From NCBI RefSeq assembly GCF_900167025.1, contig NZ_FUXC01000002.1, positions 62,001 to 126,000 on the forward strand: a stretch of DNA of 64,000 nucleotides. Reading direction: 5' to 3'. The DNA comes from Treponema berlinense. Lineage in GTDB: Bacteria > Spirochaetota > Spirochaetia > Treponematales > Treponemataceae. Positions 7,347-17,309 of this stretch are shown here, one piece after another (the stretch's first letter is position 1; every line of letters begins with the position of its first letter). Position numbers and translations under genes: made by a program. Under the pieces are notes generated by a model. The model searched no databases. It was not told the DNA's origin and saw nothing but the letters and a program-made list of their open reading frames with translations.

Positions 7347-8618
7347 ATGATTAAGACTGTAAAAGATGTTGACTTGAAAGGCAAACGCATCATCATGCGT
7401 GTTGATTTTAACGTTCCTATGAAAGACGGTGTTGTTCAGGATGATACCCGCATTATGGCGGCTCTTCCTACTATAAAATATATTCTTGAGCAGAATCCAC
7501 GCTCTCTTGTTTTGATGAGCCACTTGGGCGATCCTAAAAAAGATGTAAAAAAGGCTCAGGAAAAGGCAGAAAAAGCCGGAAAAACATGGACAGAAGCTGA
7601 TTCTGAAAAATTCATTAACGGCAAAAACCGCATGAAGCCGGTTGTTGAATATTTTGCTTCAAAACTCGGAAAGCCGGTAACTTTCTTGCCAGACGCTCTC
7701 GGACAGAAATCTGCAATCGACGCTCTTCCTGAAGGTGCTGTTGCAATGCTCGAAAATGTCCGCTTCCACAAAGAAGAAACTTCAAAAGACGCTGCAGAAC
7801 GTGAATCAATGGCAAAAGAGCTCGCTACTTACGGCGACATCTTTGTAAACGATGCTTTTGGAACTGCTCACCGCGATCAGGCTTCTACTGCAACAATCGC
7901 AAAATTTATGAAAGAACAGCCGGTTGGCGGTTTCCTTATGGAAAAAGAAGTAAAATACATTCAGCCAATGGTAGAAAATCCTCCAAAACCACAGGTTGCA
8001 ATTATTGGCGGAGCAAAGGTTTCTTCAAAAATCGCTGTTTTGGAAAGCCTCTTAAAAAATGCATCTGCCTTGATTATCGGCGGTGGCATGGCTTACACAT
8101 TCCTGAAAGCTCAGGGACACAAGGTTGGAATTTCTTTGGTTGAAGATGATTTTATCGATACAGCTAAAAAACTTCTTGCTGACGCAGCAGAAAAAGGCGT
8201 AAAAATTGTTCTTCCTGTTGACCACGTCGCAGCAGATAAATTCGATGCCAATGCAACTCCTGTTGCAGTTGACGGTGTTGATATTCCTGATAATCTTATG
8301 GCAATGGATGTTGGTCCAAAAACTCTCGAACTTTACAAAGAAGTTCTTTCAACAGCAAAATCTGTCGTATGGAACGGACCTGTTGGAGTATTTGAATTTG
8401 ACGCGTTTGCAAAGGGAACTGCTGCTGTTGCAAACCTCGTCGCAGAAGCAACAGGCCGCGGCGCAATGACAGTTGTTGGCGGCGGAGATTCAGTTGCCGC
8501 TGTAAACAAATTCCATCTTGCAGACAAAATGAGCCATGTTTCTACAGGTGGCGGAGCTTCTCTCGAATTCCTCGAAGGCAAAACTCTTCCAGGAATCGCT
8601 ATTTTGGCAACAAAATAA
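7347..8618 (+). CDS. pgk: Phosphoglycerate kinase
   Basis: 423 aa, full length for the family. It transfers phosphate from 1,3-bisphosphoglycerate to ADP in glycolysis, in the cytosol. RVDFNVP (about 19-25) is the substrate loop and MSHLGDPK follows; GGAKVSSK lies at the start of the nucleotide-binding C-domain and [10 protein letters not shown] near the end contacts ATP. The start ATG has AAGGAG 8 nt upstream. tpiA follows under its own promoter after a terminator, so the two glycolytic genes are neighbours but probably separate transcription units. Confidence 0.97.
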   Translation: MIKTVKDVDLKGKRIIMRVDFNVPMKDGVVQDDTRIMAALPTIKYILEQNPRSLVLMSHLGDPKKDVKKAQEKAEKAGKTWTEADSEKFINGKNRMKPVVEYFASKLGKPVTFLPDALGQKSAIDALPEGAVAMLENVRFHKEETSKDAAERESMAKELATYGDIFVNDAFGTAHRDQASTATIAKFMKEQPVGGFLMEKEVKYIQPMVENPPKPQVAIIGGAKVSSKIAVLESLLKNASALIIGGGMAYTFLKAQGHKVGISLVEDDFIDTAKKLLADAAEKGVKIVLPVDHVAADKFDANATPVAVDGVDIPDNLMAMDVGPKTLELYKEVLSTAKSVVWNGPVGVFEFDAFAKGTAAVANLVAEATGRGAMTVVGGGDSVAAVNKFHLADKMSHVSTGGGASLEFLEGKTLPGIAILATK

Positions 8619-8654
8619 CTGGCCGCAAAATAGATTTTTAAAATAATCTTAAAA

Positions 8655-8698
8655 AGAACCGTGTCGTCTACTTTTTGATGGCGCGGCTCTTTTTTTTA
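8655..8698 (+). terminator. Terminator of pgk
   Basis: AGAACCGTGTC (8655-8665) pairs with GGCGCGGCTCT (8680-8690) with wobble pairs and one mismatch, followed by a run of T. Confidence 0.7.
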
Positions 8699-8791
8699 TT
8701 CAAAATAAACAGATAAATCACGGCTTTCTTTTTCAAATTTTCGTTCAGACATATTCAAATATTCGATTTAAAAACACAAAAACCTATTATT

Positions 8792-8820
8792 TTGACATAT
8801 ATCAAAATAAGCAATAAAAT
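8792..8820 (+). promoter_or_regulatory. Promoter of tpiA
   Basis: Perfect -35 TTGACA (8792-8797), 17-nt spacer and TAAAAT (8815-8820). The tpiA start is 42 nt downstream. Confidence 0.7.
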
Positions 8821-8861
8821 AAAAATTCAAGACGATACTGCTTTTTATGGGAGAATTAAAA

Positions 8862-9608
8862 ATGCGTACAACTTATGTAGCTGGAAACTGGAAAATGAAC
8901 ATGGATCGCGAAGGAACAGTCGCCCTCGTAAAAGAGCTTGTGGCCCAGTTAAAGAACTGCAAGAACAAAGTTATGATTGCGCCTCCGTTTGTTTATCTTG
9001 ACCTTGTTTCTCAGCTTGTAAAAGGAACAAATATTCTTCTTGGAGCACAAAACTGCGCCGCAACTGACAATGGCGCCCATACTGGAGAGATTTCTGTCGC
9101 AATGCTCAAGGATCTTGGTGTCCAGGTTGTAATTTTAGGACATTCAGAACGCCGTTACGAATTTGGCGAGTGCGACGAACTTATAAACATGAAGGTTACA
9201 AGAGCGCTCGCTGCCGGTCTTGACGTAATAATCTGTATTGGAGAGCTTTTGGCTCAGCGCGAGGTAGGCCGTGCGGAAAAAGTGTGCGAACGCCAGTTAA
9301 ATTCAGCTCTAATGGGAGTTTCAAAGGAGCAGCTTTCGCACGTGACCATTGCTTACGAACCTGTCTGGGCGATTGGAACCGGAAAAACCGCAACTCCCGA
9401 AGACGCTCAGCAAATCCATTCTTATGCAAGAAAAGTAATTGCAAAAATGTACGATCAGGAAGCGGCCGACAATATCATAATCCAGTATGGCGGCTCAATG
9501 AATGTAAAAAACTACAAGGAACTTCTTGCTCAAAGCGACGTTGACGGCGGTTTAATCGGCGGAGCCTCGCTAAAGGCAGAAACTTTTATTCCAATCTGTA
9601 ACGGTTAA
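8862..9608 (+). CDS. tpiA: Triosephosphate isomerase
   Basis: 248 aa, the usual length. It interconverts dihydroxyacetone phosphate and glyceraldehyde 3-phosphate. Visible catalytic residues are Lys11 in GNWKMN, His94 in ILGHSERR and Glu166 in AYEPVWAIGTGK, and the phosphate-binding QYGGSMN and GLIGGASL loops are near the C-terminus. An in-frame ATG at 8847 exists, but GGGAGA lies correctly in front of ATG 8862, and the family normally starts right before the strand leading to GNWKMN, so the later start is preferred. A GC-rich palindromic element follows the gene. Confidence 0.97.
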   Translation: MRTTYVAGNWKMNMDREGTVALVKELVAQLKNCKNKVMIAPPFVYLDLVSQLVKGTNILLGAQNCAATDNGAHTGEISVAMLKDLGVQVVILGHSERRYEFGECDELINMKVTRALAAGLDVIICIGELLAQREVGRAEKVCERQLNSALMGVSKEQLSHVTIAYEPVWAIGTGKTATPEDAQQIHSYARKVIAKMYDQEAADNIIIQYGGSMNVKNYKELLAQSDVDGGLIGGASLKAETFIPICNG

Positions 9609-9621
9609 TTTTTTTTAGTTT

Positions 9622-9735
9622 TATAAGCCGGAGGCATTTTTGCCTTTGGCAAAAACCGGGCTATCCGCACTTCCGCGTCTTCGCGCTCCATCCGGCAAAT
9701 GCCGGACGCTTCGCGGTGCTACTATCCCTTGCCCA
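9622..9735 (-). repeat. GC-rich intergenic element, family 2 copy D
   Basis: Read on the minus strand, it starts GGGCAAGGGATAGTAGCACC, carries a central hairpin built on GTCCGGCATTTGCCGGAT, and ends GCGGATAGCCCGGTTTTTGC. The same two ends occur at 61699-61799 around a different hairpin. No gene is encoded here. Confidence 0.65.
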
Positions 9736-9777
9736 GTAATAAAAAGTCTTTTTTCTTCTATACTCTATAGCAATAAA

Positions 9778-9806
9778 TTGACAGTTTGTTTATATTTCGA
9801 TAAAAT
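9778..9806 (+). promoter_or_regulatory. Promoter of secG
   Basis: TTGACA (9778-9783), 17-nt spacer, TAAAAT (9801-9806). Confidence 0.7.
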
Positions 9807-9862
9807 GCAATCTGCAATTAAAAAGTGGCTGGGAATTATCTGCCAGCATTTTGGAGAAATAA

Positions 9863-10225
9863 ATGAAAGTTGTTTTGTTGGTAGCATTTGTAATTATCTG
9901 TGCTCTTTTGGTTCTTTTGGTTCTCGTACAGGACGAAAATAGCAGCGGAATGGGCGGACTTTTGAGCGGCGGAAACTCAGCTGCATTTGGTTCACATTCT
10001 GCTTCAATTCTTACAAAGACTACAGTTGTTCTTGCAATTCTTTTCTTTGTTGTAACTTTGGCTCTCGCAAAAGTTCTTCCTTCTAAAAAACTTTCTTCTG
10101 ATTCAGAACTCTTAAAGGCTGCTCAGGCAGAAGGAAAGGTTTCTACTGAAGAAGTTGCTCCAGAAGTAGAAAAGACTGCAACAGACTCTTCTGACTGGTG
10201 GAAAGAAGCCGCTTCTGCAGAATAA
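9863..10225 (+). CDS. secG: Preprotein translocase subunit SecG
   Basis: 120 aa. SecG is the small two-helix subunit of the SecYEG export channel in the inner membrane. The first membrane segment is about residues 2-22. Then comes the conserved cytoplasmic loop with the GGLLSGG and FGSHSASILTK motifs (like GGLFGG...FG in other SecG proteins), and a second segment at about 52-70. The C-terminal 45 residues are hydrophilic and acidic with Trp residues near the end, a common extension in SecG. TGGAGA lies in front of the ATG. Confidence 0.92.
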   Translation: MKVVLLVAFVIICALLVLLVLVQDENSSGMGGLLSGGNSAAFGSHSASILTKTTVVLAILFFVVTLALAKVLPSKKLSSDSELLKAAQAEGKVSTEEVAPEVEKTATDSSDWWKEAASAE

Positions 10226-10229
10226 AATT

Positions 10230-10272
10230 AAAAGGCGGATTTTGATTTTTCTAAGTTGAAATCTGCCTTAAA
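10230..10272 (+). terminator. Hairpin after secG
   Basis: AAGGCGGATTT and AAATCTGCCTT pair with one wobble around a 17-nt loop just after the secG stop. No T run follows on the plus strand, so it may be a processing or weak termination site. Confidence 0.4.
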
Positions 10273-10335
10273 AACAGTATTTAAAAAAATCGGTTTTCCG
10301 GTATTCAAATAATTCAGAAAACCAAGGGGATAGTA

Positions 10336-10797
10336 ATGGTTCTTGAGAATGTTTTTACAAAGGAAAGCATCATTATTGGTCTGGAGAGTACAGAAAAAGA
10401 CGAGTTGTTTGAAGAGATGGTGGAAGCCATTCATTCATTGCATCCTGATTTTGACAGGGCAGAAGTTCTTTCTGCGCTCGAAGAACGTGAAGCTCAGATG
10501 AGCACTGGAATTATGCATTCTGTTGCTGTTCCTCATGCTTTTGCTCCTTCTATAAATGGTACGATCGGTGCTATCGGTATCAGCAAAAACGGAATCGACT
10601 ACGATTCGCTCGACGGTTCACCTGTTCATGTTGTTTTTATGCTTCTTGCAGGAAATGGACAGACCGAAAAGCATATTCAAATTTTAAAATCATTAGCACT
10701 TCTTATTCAAAAAAACGGATTTGTAGATAAACTTGTTTCATGTCAGTCGCAGTCTGAAGCCTACAACTTAATTGTGCAGACGGAAGAGGCAGTCTGA
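10336..10797 (+). CDS. PTS EIIA (fructose/nitrogen-type) domain protein
   Basis: 153 aa, a single EIIA-2 domain of the PtsN/FruA type. His67 in HSVAVPHAFAP is the expected phosphorylation site, matching the PtsN/EIIA-Fru pattern around the active histidine. No EIIB or EIIC partner lies nearby, so a regulatory PtsN-like role is more likely than sugar transport. The gene directly precedes the V-ATPase genes (13 nt to the next start), so it may be cotranscribed with them. A short inverted repeat GGTTTTC/GAAAACC (10292-10323) sits immediately before its GGGGA ribosome binding site. Confidence 0.85.
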   Translation: MVLENVFTKESIIIGLESTEKDELFEEMVEAIHSLHPDFDRAEVLSALEEREAQMSTGIMHSVAVPHAFAPSINGTIGAIGISKNGIDYDSLDGSPVHVVFMLLAGNGQTEKHIQILKSLALLIQKNGFVDKLVSCQSQSEAYNLIVQTEEAV

Positions 10798-10810
10798 GGA
10801 GGCTGAAACC

Positions 10811-11122
10811 ATGGAAGAAAACGAGTCAAACGTAATTGAGCACCTTCTTGAAGTTGAAAATATCGCTTCTTCTTTTACAGTTGATGCTCAGAATAAAGCG
10901 TCAGAAATCCTGAATTCTGCGAAAGCGAAAGCGGAACAGGATTATCTTTCAAAATTTAATATTCAATCTGCAGAACTTGAAAAATCTTTCAAAGACGAGT
11001 CTGCAAAAATAAATGAAAAAATCGTTTCTGAAATAAACTCTTACAAAGAGAATATTTATCTGTCAGTTCAGGATAAGACTGCTTTTAGCAATCTTATGAA
11101 TAATTTGGTTTTGCAAAAATAG
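10811..11122 (+). CDS. V-type ATPase G/H-like peripheral stalk subunit
   Basis: 103 aa from ATG 10811, which has a strong GAGGAGG site overlapping the ptsN-like stop region. The sequence is mostly heptad-like helix with ASEILNSAKAKAEQD resembling the N-terminal repeats of A/V-ATPase subunit H (AhaH/NtpF), which pairs with subunit E to make the peripheral stalk. It is the first gene of the V-ATPase run, the position where this subunit is normally encoded. The assignment rests on composition and position more than on motif. Confidence 0.65.
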   Translation: MEENESNVIEHLLEVENIASSFTVDAQNKASEILNSAKAKAEQDYLSKFNIQSAELEKSFKDESAKINEKIVSEINSYKENIYLSVQDKTAFSNLMNNLVLQK

Positions 11123-11135
11123 GTGGCGGCGCGGT

Positions 11136-12116
11136 ATGATGGATAAATCTGCTGCAGATGCTTATGTTTATGCAAAAGTATCCGGAATACTGGCCAATTC
11201 TTATTCTGGAAAAAATGCGGACAAACTGTATTCTGCAAAATCTCTGACAGAACTTTATAGCCTTCTTTTTAAAACCGAAGTTCCTTCAATTCCTGAAAAT
11301 TTGCTTGCCAAAAAAATTGAAGAAAAATCAGTTTTTACTTTTGTAGAACAGTATTGCCAGCTTGTCGAGTGTTATGCTCATCCTCAAAAAATTCTTTTAA
11401 CCTTGCTTCGGCTTTATGATTACAGCAATTTAAAAATGCTTGCCGGTGCATTGTGCATGCAGGAAACAAAGTGTCCCGAAGTAATCGATTTGGGAAAGTA
11501 TTCTCTCTTAAATTACAAAAACTGGCCGAATCTTGCAAAAATTACCGAAAATGGCGAACTTTCCTGGTATAACAAGGTTCCTGATATTTCCGAACAGCAG
11601 GTTTTAGATACAAAACTCGATTTTCAGTATCTGCACAGTCTTTGGAAGGACGCCTGCGCTTCTGAACAGTCTGTAAGAACTCAAATAAAATCTCTCGTTG
11701 CCGAAGAAATAAAAATCCGGAACATTGTCTGGGCGCTCCGCTTAAAAATTTATTACAAAATGGACAACGAAAGCATCTGTCAAAAGCTCTTTTTTGAAAA
11801 TCCAAAATCAGCCGAAACCGATGTTTTTGCTGGCGAAGCATTGAAAATTTTAAGCAAGGATATTTCTAATTTTGATGAATGGAAAACCTGGAAATACAGC
11901 AAGATGCTAAATCCGCACGAGGAAGGTGTTTTTTGGGAAGTTGACCCGCGTTGGCTGGAAAATTCTTTCCGCACAGGCCTCGTAAAAAAGTATTCTACGG
12001 CTTTTCACAAATATCCGCTTACTTCTTTGTCGCTTGTCTGCTTTTTTAGGATAAAGCAGGATGAATTGAATAATATCCGTCATATGACGGAAGAGTTAAG
12101 GCTTGGAGGCGAATAA
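11136..12116 (+). CDS. V-type ATPase subunit C (AC39/d type)
   Basis: 326 aa. The N-terminus DAYVYAKVSGILANSY is the usual opening of bacterial and archaeal subunit C (NtpC/AtpC), which links the central stalk to the membrane ring. The C-terminal part EEIKIRNIVWALRLKIYYKM is the conserved EExxxRNIxWAxR motif. It overlaps the next gene by one base (stop at 12116). An alternative first codon ATG at 11139 cannot be excluded. Confidence 0.88.
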   Translation: MMDKSAADAYVYAKVSGILANSYSGKNADKLYSAKSLTELYSLLFKTEVPSIPENLLAKKIEEKSVFTFVEQYCQLVECYAHPQKILLTLLRLYDYSNLKMLAGALCMQETKCPEVIDLGKYSLLNYKNWPNLAKITENGELSWYNKVPDISEQQVLDTKLDFQYLHSLWKDACASEQSVRTQIKSLVAEEIKIRNIVWALRLKIYYKMDNESICQKLFFENPKSAETDVFAGEALKILSKDISNFDEWKTWKYSKMLNPHEEGVFWEVDPRWLENSFRTGLVKKYSTAFHKYPLTSLSLVCFFRIKQDELNNIRHMTEELRLGGE

Positions 12117-14089
12117 TGGCAAAAACTGCAAAAATGCGTCTTGTTGAATTGATGGTTCTAAAAGAAGACATTGATGAGGTTGTTGAATTTCTTGGTAAAA
12201 AAGGAAATTTTCAATTTCAGCAGAAACTTGAACTAAATCATTCTATTTCAAACCCTGACGAAGACATTCTTTCAAAACTAAAAAATGTGCGTTCATTTTT
12301 GAATTTGCCGGACGTTACAACAGAAGATTTGCAGGCTTCGACACGCCCTTCTGAATACGACAGAGTGTTGTGCCAGAAATTCCTTTATACTGTGGACGTT
12401 TTGCAGAAAAAAGAGCGAGATGCTGACGATGAGCTTAAGCGCGTTCAAGATGCCTATAAGGAAGCTCTTTCTTTTTCAAATTTAAAAGTTCCTTACAGCG
12501 AATTGGATCATCTTTCTTTTTTGTCGCTCCGCATTGGAAAAATAGATCCTGCTATTTTTGACGAGCTGGTTTTTGATGTTGGACAAAGGGCTGTAATTGT
12601 TCCTCTTGGTTCTGATAAGTCAAAAATTCTTGCGGCAACTTCTAAAAAGGGGCGTTTTTCTCTTGACAGCGAACTGCGCAAGCACGGTTTTGTGAATATG
12701 GAAATTCCTAGCGACTTTAAAGGTGTTCCAGATGCCGTTTTAAAAAGCTTGCAGCAGCAGGTAAAAGAAAAAACTAAGGTTTTTGAGAATATCGAAGAAG
12801 AAAAGCACAATATTGCAAAAACCCATGCAGATTTTCTTAAAAAATTTTTGTGCCAGTTCTCGATTGCCGCTCAGATTAAACTTTTGGAAAACAGCCTTGA
12901 GTCAACTGATTTGGTTTATCGTCTTACAGGCTGGATTCCTGAAGCAGACTGCCATTCTATGATGACAGAACTCGACAGGCTTTCTGAAGGAAGAATCGCA
13001 ATTCGCCTTTTTGAACCGAACGAAGTTCCTGCTGTTCAGGCTGGGGAAGAAAAAGTTCCAGTAAAATTGCATCACGGAAAACTGATTAGTTCTTTTGAAA
13101 GAATGATTTTTAGTTACGGCTCTCCGGCTTATGGAACAATTGATCCTACACCGTTTGTTGCGTTGTTCTTTACCTTGCTTTTTGGAATTATGTTTGGCGA
13201 TGCCGGACAGGGCTTTGTTTTCTTGCTCGCCGGAATTTTAATGTCTGCAAAGGTTCTAAAAATCGGCGGATGGAATAAATTTGCTCCGATTTTTATGGCA
13301 ATCGGCTGTTCAAGCATGATTATGGGAATTTTAACAGGTGAATTTTTTGCGACCGAAGGAATAATGAAACCTGTTTCTCTGTTTATTACCGGACTTTTTG
13401 GAGAAAGCCGCTATCCGATTCTTGAAATGAAATTCTGGGAATCGGCAAATGCAATCGGAATCATTTTTGGAATTTTCGGTTTTACAATGGCAGTTGGTTT
13501 TGTAATAAACTCAATCGGTCTTTTAATAAACATTATCAACAAGTTTTCATGCAAAAAATACGGAAGCGCGATTTTTGGAAAAACTGGAATTGCAGGAGCG
13601 CTTTGGTTCTGGTATGTCGTAATCTTTGCTTTGAGAATTGGATTTGCGCATCATACTCCTACGACTTTTGACTGGGTTTTTATTGCCGTTACTCTTTTCT
13701 TTGCAGCCTTTGGCGAGCCGTTTGAAAGATTTTTTGACGGAGAAAAGCCGGCTGTTGAAGGCGGAATGGGCGGTGTAATAATCGGTGGCGCGGTTGAATT
13801 GATAGAAGTTGTTTCTTCTTATCTTTCTAATTCAATTAGCTTTGTTCGTGTCGGCGCTTTTGCTCTTGCGCACGCTGTTTTGGGATTCATCATAGAAAAA
13901 ATGTGCAGTATTGCTCCGGCAGGTTTTGCACAGATTTTGATATTGATTATTGGAAACGGAATTGTTGTTGTTCTTGAAGGAATGATTGTTGCAATTCAGG
14001 TTATTCGTCTTCAGTATTATGAATTCTTCTCAAAATTTTTCAATGAAACGGGAAAGGAATTTGTTCCTTTTGCGTTTACATATAAATAG
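12116..14089 (+). CDS. V-type ATPase subunit I (a-type membrane subunit)
   Basis: 657 aa, typical for NtpI. The N-terminal half (1-330) is a cytoplasmic coiled-coil stator domain. The C-terminal half is membrane embedded, starting at PTPFVALFFTLLFGIMFGDAGQG (about 341-364), and includes YLSNSISFVRVGAFALAHA near 590, where the conserved Arg of SFVRVGAFALAHA forms the ion half-channel facing the c ring. It works with subunit K to move ions across the inner membrane. Confidence 0.95.
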   Translation: MAKTAKMRLVELMVLKEDIDEVVEFLGKKGNFQFQQKLELNHSISNPDEDILSKLKNVRSFLNLPDVTTEDLQASTRPSEYDRVLCQKFLYTVDVLQKKERDADDELKRVQDAYKEALSFSNLKVPYSELDHLSFLSLRIGKIDPAIFDELVFDVGQRAVIVPLGSDKSKILAATSKKGRFSLDSELRKHGFVNMEIPSDFKGVPDAVLKSLQQQVKEKTKVFENIEEEKHNIAKTHADFLKKFLCQFSIAAQIKLLENSLESTDLVYRLTGWIPEADCHSMMTELDRLSEGRIAIRLFEPNEVPAVQAGEEKVPVKLHHGKLISSFERMIFSYGSPAYGTIDPTPFVALFFTLLFGIMFGDAGQGFVFLLAGILMSAKVLKIGGWNKFAPIFMAIGCSSMIMGILTGEFFATEGIMKPVSLFITGLFGESRYPILEMKFWESANAIGIIFGIFGFTMAVGFVINSIGLLINIINKFSCKKYGSAIFGKTGIAGALWFWYVVIFALRIGFAHHTPTTFDWVFIAVTLFFAAFGEPFERFFDGEKPAVEGGMGGVIIGGAVELIEVVSSYLSNSISFVRVGAFALAHAVLGFIIEKMCSIAPAGFAQILILIIGNGIVVVLEGMIVAIQVIRLQYYEFFSKFFNETGKEFVPFAFTYK

Positions 14090-14149
14090 GGGTTTTGAAG
14101 TGAATTTAAAAACCCTGATAATTAAATAAATTTTTTGTGAGGTAAAAAT

Positions 14150-14506
14150 ATGAACAAAAAAATTATTGCGTTGGCAGCTGCTTTGCTTTGTTTTACAGTA
14201 GCTGGCTTGTTTGCTCAGGAATCAGAAACTCCTGCTACTACACAGACTGTTGCAGAAGCCCAGGCTTCAACTGTAGAAGCTAAGGCTGACAGCAATTCTA
14301 GTGCTATAAAATATGTAGCTGCGGCTTTTGCAGTTGCACTTGCATGTATTGCCGGCGGTATGGCAGTAGGAAAAATCGGTGCTGCGGCAATGGGCGCTAT
14401 GAGCGAAAATGCTGAACTTTCAGGAAAAGCTCTTCCTTTTGTTGGTCTTGCAGAAGGTATCTGTCTTTGGGGATTCCTTGTTGCACTTTTAATTATCATT
14501 CTCTAG
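14150..14506 (+). CDS. V-type ATPase subunit K (proteolipid) with N-terminal signal-like helix
   Basis: 118 aa. The last 65 residues form the expected hairpin of two helices with a Gly-rich first helix (IAGGMAVGKIGAAAMGAM) and the ion-binding carboxylate Glu102 in VGLAEGICLWGF. Unusually, the first 22 residues (MNKKIIALAAALLCFTVAGLFA) look like a cleavable signal peptide, followed by about 28 Thr/Ala/Glu-rich residues. So either the mature subunit starts after a signal peptide or the ring subunit has a third helix. A GTGAGG-like site precedes the ATG. Confidence 0.88.
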   Translation: MNKKIIALAAALLCFTVAGLFAQESETPATTQTVAEAQASTVEAKADSNSSAIKYVAAAFAVALACIAGGMAVGKIGAAAMGAMSENAELSGKALPFVGLAEGICLWGFLVALLIIIL

Positions 14507-14526
14507 GTTTTTAGTAAACGAAAATT

Positions 14527-14859
14527 ATGGAATACTTTACGATTGCTCAGCGGGAACTTGTTCTGGCTTTTAAACTCGTCGGAGTTGACGGTGCAGTTGC
14601 CCTTAACAGAAAAGAAGCTCTTGATGCATTTAACCGTGTAACCGGTCATGGCGGCGAGAATGCTTTGCCTGTTGATGAGCGACCGAAAGTCTTGATTTTG
14701 TCAGAGGATGTTTCTGCCATGCTTGAACAGGAAGTGCTTGCCTGGCAGAAAAGTGCTCGGTTTCCGCTTATTGTTGAAATTCCTCCGCTGAACGGACATC
14801 TGCAGGGAAAAAAATCCCTTACGGATTCGATTCGCGAAGCAGTTGGTATTTCTGTGTAG
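14527..14859 (+). CDS. V-type ATPase subunit F
   Basis: 110 aa. It has the Rossmann-like fold of the central-stalk subunit F/NtpG: LVGVDGAVALN near residues 17-27, PKVLILSEDVSAML around 56-69 and FPLIVEIP around 79-86. The C-terminal helix SLTDSIREAVGI is the part that reaches into the A3B3 head in homologues. It lies between subunits K and E, as expected. Confidence 0.88.
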   Translation: MEYFTIAQRELVLAFKLVGVDGAVALNRKEALDAFNRVTGHGGENALPVDERPKVLILSEDVSAMLEQEVLAWQKSARFPLIVEIPPLNGHLQGKKSLTDSIREAVGISV

Positions 14860-14900
14860 ATTTTGACTCAGGCAAAGCCTGATTTTACGGGAATTAAAAA

Positions 14901-15545
14901 ATGGAAGAACTTAGATCAACTGAAATACTCGACAAAGAAATTGAAGCCGATGCTCGAAAAAAAGCGGCTAAAATTGTCGCTAAGGCAGAGAGTGAGGCAA
15001 AGTCAATTATTGAAGGCGTTGATGAACGCGTAAAAAAAGCTGTTGAGGAAAAATCAGCCGTATATAAAAATAAACTTTCTCTTTTGGAAAAAAATGCGGA
15101 TGCCTATATTCCTCTCGAAAAAGAACGGTTCCTTGTTGCTTTCTACGATGAGCAGGTTTGCAAGGCTATGAACGAATATTTTAATTCAATTGGAAAAGAA
15201 AAACGCCTGTCTTTGCTCGAAAATAAACTTGAAAAGTGTAAATTTGCGTTAGAAAATAAAAAAATTGCTGTCAGTTATTTTGGCGGCCTCGAAGAAGCAG
15301 ATGCCAGAAAAGTTGTAGAAAAAGCGTTTGCAAAAAATATTACAGGTTATGAATCAATTCAATTTGAAAAAAGTGGAGAAGAAGCTGTAAAAGGAAACGA
15401 AATCCACGAAGGAATGATTCTTAAAAGCGATGAAAAAAATTCCGTGATTGTTCGTCTTACAATGGATGAGCTTGTGCGCGAATTAAAAGATAAATATTCA
15501 TACGAACTCTCATCAACACTGTTCGGAGGAAGGCTCCCGGAATGA
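14901..15545 (+). CDS. V-type ATPase subunit E
   Basis: 214 aa. The first 70 residues are a long charged helix ([19 protein letters not shown]) and the C-terminal half is a mixed alpha/beta domain ending in [13 protein letters not shown], the pattern of peripheral stalk subunit E. It pairs with the G/H-like subunit encoded at 10811. Its stop overlaps the start of subunit A (ATGA). Confidence 0.85.
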   Translation: MEELRSTEILDKEIEADARKKAAKIVAKAESEAKSIIEGVDERVKKAVEEKSAVYKNKLSLLEKNADAYIPLEKERFLVAFYDEQVCKAMNEYFNSIGKEKRLSLLENKLEKCKFALENKKIAVSYFGGLEEADARKVVEKAFAKNITGYESIQFEKSGEEAVKGNEIHEGMILKSDEKNSVIVRLTMDELVRELKDKYSYELSSTLFGGRLPE

Positions 15546-17305
15546 TAAAAGGAAAAATAACTAGAATTTCAGGACCGATTGTTTATGCTGAAGGTCTTGA
15601 AGGTTGCGGTCTTTATGATGTTGTTGATGTCGGCGAAAAGAAAATAATCGGCGAAATCATTCGTCAGAATAAAGGCATTGCCACAATCCAGGTTTACGAA
15701 GACGATACTGGAATGAAGATTGGAGAAGATGTTGTTTCTAACGAAAGACCTCTTTCCTTAAAACTTGGTCCTGGACTTGTCGGAACGATTTATGATGGAA
15801 TTCAGCGTCCTCTCGAAACTATGTACAAAGAATCCGGAGCATTTTTGGTTCCGGGACAGAGAAGCGAGCCGATTGACGCAACTAAGGTCTGGCATTTTGA
15901 TGCCTGCGAAGGTGTAAAAGAAGGAACTCCGATAAAACCTGGTTTTGTGCTTGGAACTGTGCAGGAAACTCAGTCGATTTTGCATAAAATTATGGTTCCG
16001 CCGCAGATTCGCGGACGTGTTCTTGTTTCTTTTAAGGGAAGCGGAGATTACACTGTCGACGATGTTATTGCTAAAACTGAACTTGATGAAGAAATCCGTT
16101 TGAGCCATTACTGGTCTTTGAGAACCCCTCGTCCTTTTGCAAAAAAATTGACTGTAAGCCAGCCTTTGGTTACAGGTCAGCGCGTAATTGATGTTTTCTT
16201 TCCGCTTTCAAAAGGTGGAACGGCCGCAATTCCTGGTGGATTTGGCACAGGAAAAACAATGACGCAGCATGCAATCGCAAAATGGTGCGATGCGGACTTA
16301 ATCGTTTATATCGGTTGTGGAGAGCGCGGAAACGAGATGACCGACGTTCTTACAGAATTTCCTAGCTTGATCGACCCTAGAACCGGCCGCTCGCTTATGG
16401 AAAGAACAATTCTTATTGCAAATACTTCAAATATGCCGGTTGCTGCCCGGGAAGTTTCTCTTTATGCGGGAATTACTCTTGCCGAATATTACCGCGACAT
16501 GGGCATGCATGTTGCAATCATGGCGGATTCAACTTCGCGCTGGGCAGAAGCCTTGCGTGAACTTTCCGGCCGTATGGAAGAAATGCCTGCTGAAGAAGGT
16601 TTTCCTGCTTATCTTCCGAGCCGCCTTGCTTCGTTTTATGAACGGGCTGGCCGTGTAGACGCGCTTTGCGGACAGGAAGGTTCTGTTTCTGTAATCGGCG
16701 CAGTTTCGCCTCCAGGAGGGGACTTTTCTGAGCCTGTAACACAGCACACAAAGCGTTTTATCCGCTGTTTCTGGGCTTTGGACAGGGAACTTGCAAATTC
16801 CCGGCATTATCCTGCGATTGGCTGGATTGATTCTTATTCTGAATATGCTGACGAAGTAAAAGAATGGTGGGATAATCTTGATCCTCGCTGGGCAAAGGTT
16901 AGGCTTGAAGCGCTTGAACTTCTTAAAAAAGAGCAAAAACTTCAGTCCATTGTCCGTTTGATCGGACCTGACGCCCTGCCTGACTATGAGCGCATTGTTC
17001 TTATTGTCGCGGACATGATTAAAAACGGATTTTTGCAGCAGAATGCTTTTGACGCGATTGATGTTTATTCTGTTCCTGAAAAGCAGATCCAGATTTTGCT
17101 TTTGATGATGGAATTTTATAACCGTGGTGCTGCCGTAATAAAAGCCGGTGCTCCGCTGTCTAAGGTGAACTCTCTTCCGGTTAAGGAAGAAATTGTCCGC
17201 CTAAAGACAACTGTTCCAAACGATAAGCTCGAAATGATAAAAGAAACGGAAAGCCGTTTTGAAGAGCAGATGGGCGGACTTGAACGGATGTACTCAAAAG
17301 TTTAA
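15542..17305 (+). CDS. V-type ATPase catalytic subunit A
   Basis: 587 aa, full length. The P-loop GGFGTGKT (about 232-239) and the A-subunit-specific insertion before it (residues 100-190) identify the catalytic rather than the B subunit. [11 protein letters not shown] and the [25 protein letters not shown] segments are highly conserved. It hydrolyses (or makes) ATP in the cytoplasmic head. It overlaps subunit E by four bases and is separated from subunit B by a GC-rich palindromic spacer. Confidence 0.97.
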   Translation: MIKGKITRISGPIVYAEGLEGCGLYDVVDVGEKKIIGEIIRQNKGIATIQVYEDDTGMKIGEDVVSNERPLSLKLGPGLVGTIYDGIQRPLETMYKESGAFLVPGQRSEPIDATKVWHFDACEGVKEGTPIKPGFVLGTVQETQSILHKIMVPPQIRGRVLVSFKGSGDYTVDDVIAKTELDEEIRLSHYWSLRTPRPFAKKLTVSQPLVTGQRVIDVFFPLSKGGTAAIPGGFGTGKTMTQHAIAKWCDADLIVYIGCGERGNEMTDVLTEFPSLIDPRTGRSLMERTILIANTSNMPVAAREVSLYAGITLAEYYRDMGMHVAIMADSTSRWAEALRELSGRMEEMPAEEGFPAYLPSRLASFYERAGRVDALCGQEGSVSVIGAVSPPGGDFSEPVTQHTKRFIRCFWALDRELANSRHYPAIGWIDSYSEYADEVKEWWDNLDPRWAKVRLEALELLKKEQKLQSIVRLIGPDALPDYERIVLIVADMIKNGFLQQNAFDAIDVYSVPEKQIQILLLMMEFYNRGAAVIKAGAPLSKVNSLPVKEEIVRLKTTVPNDKLEMIKETESRFEEQMGGLERMYSKV

Positions 17306-17309
17306 GGAC

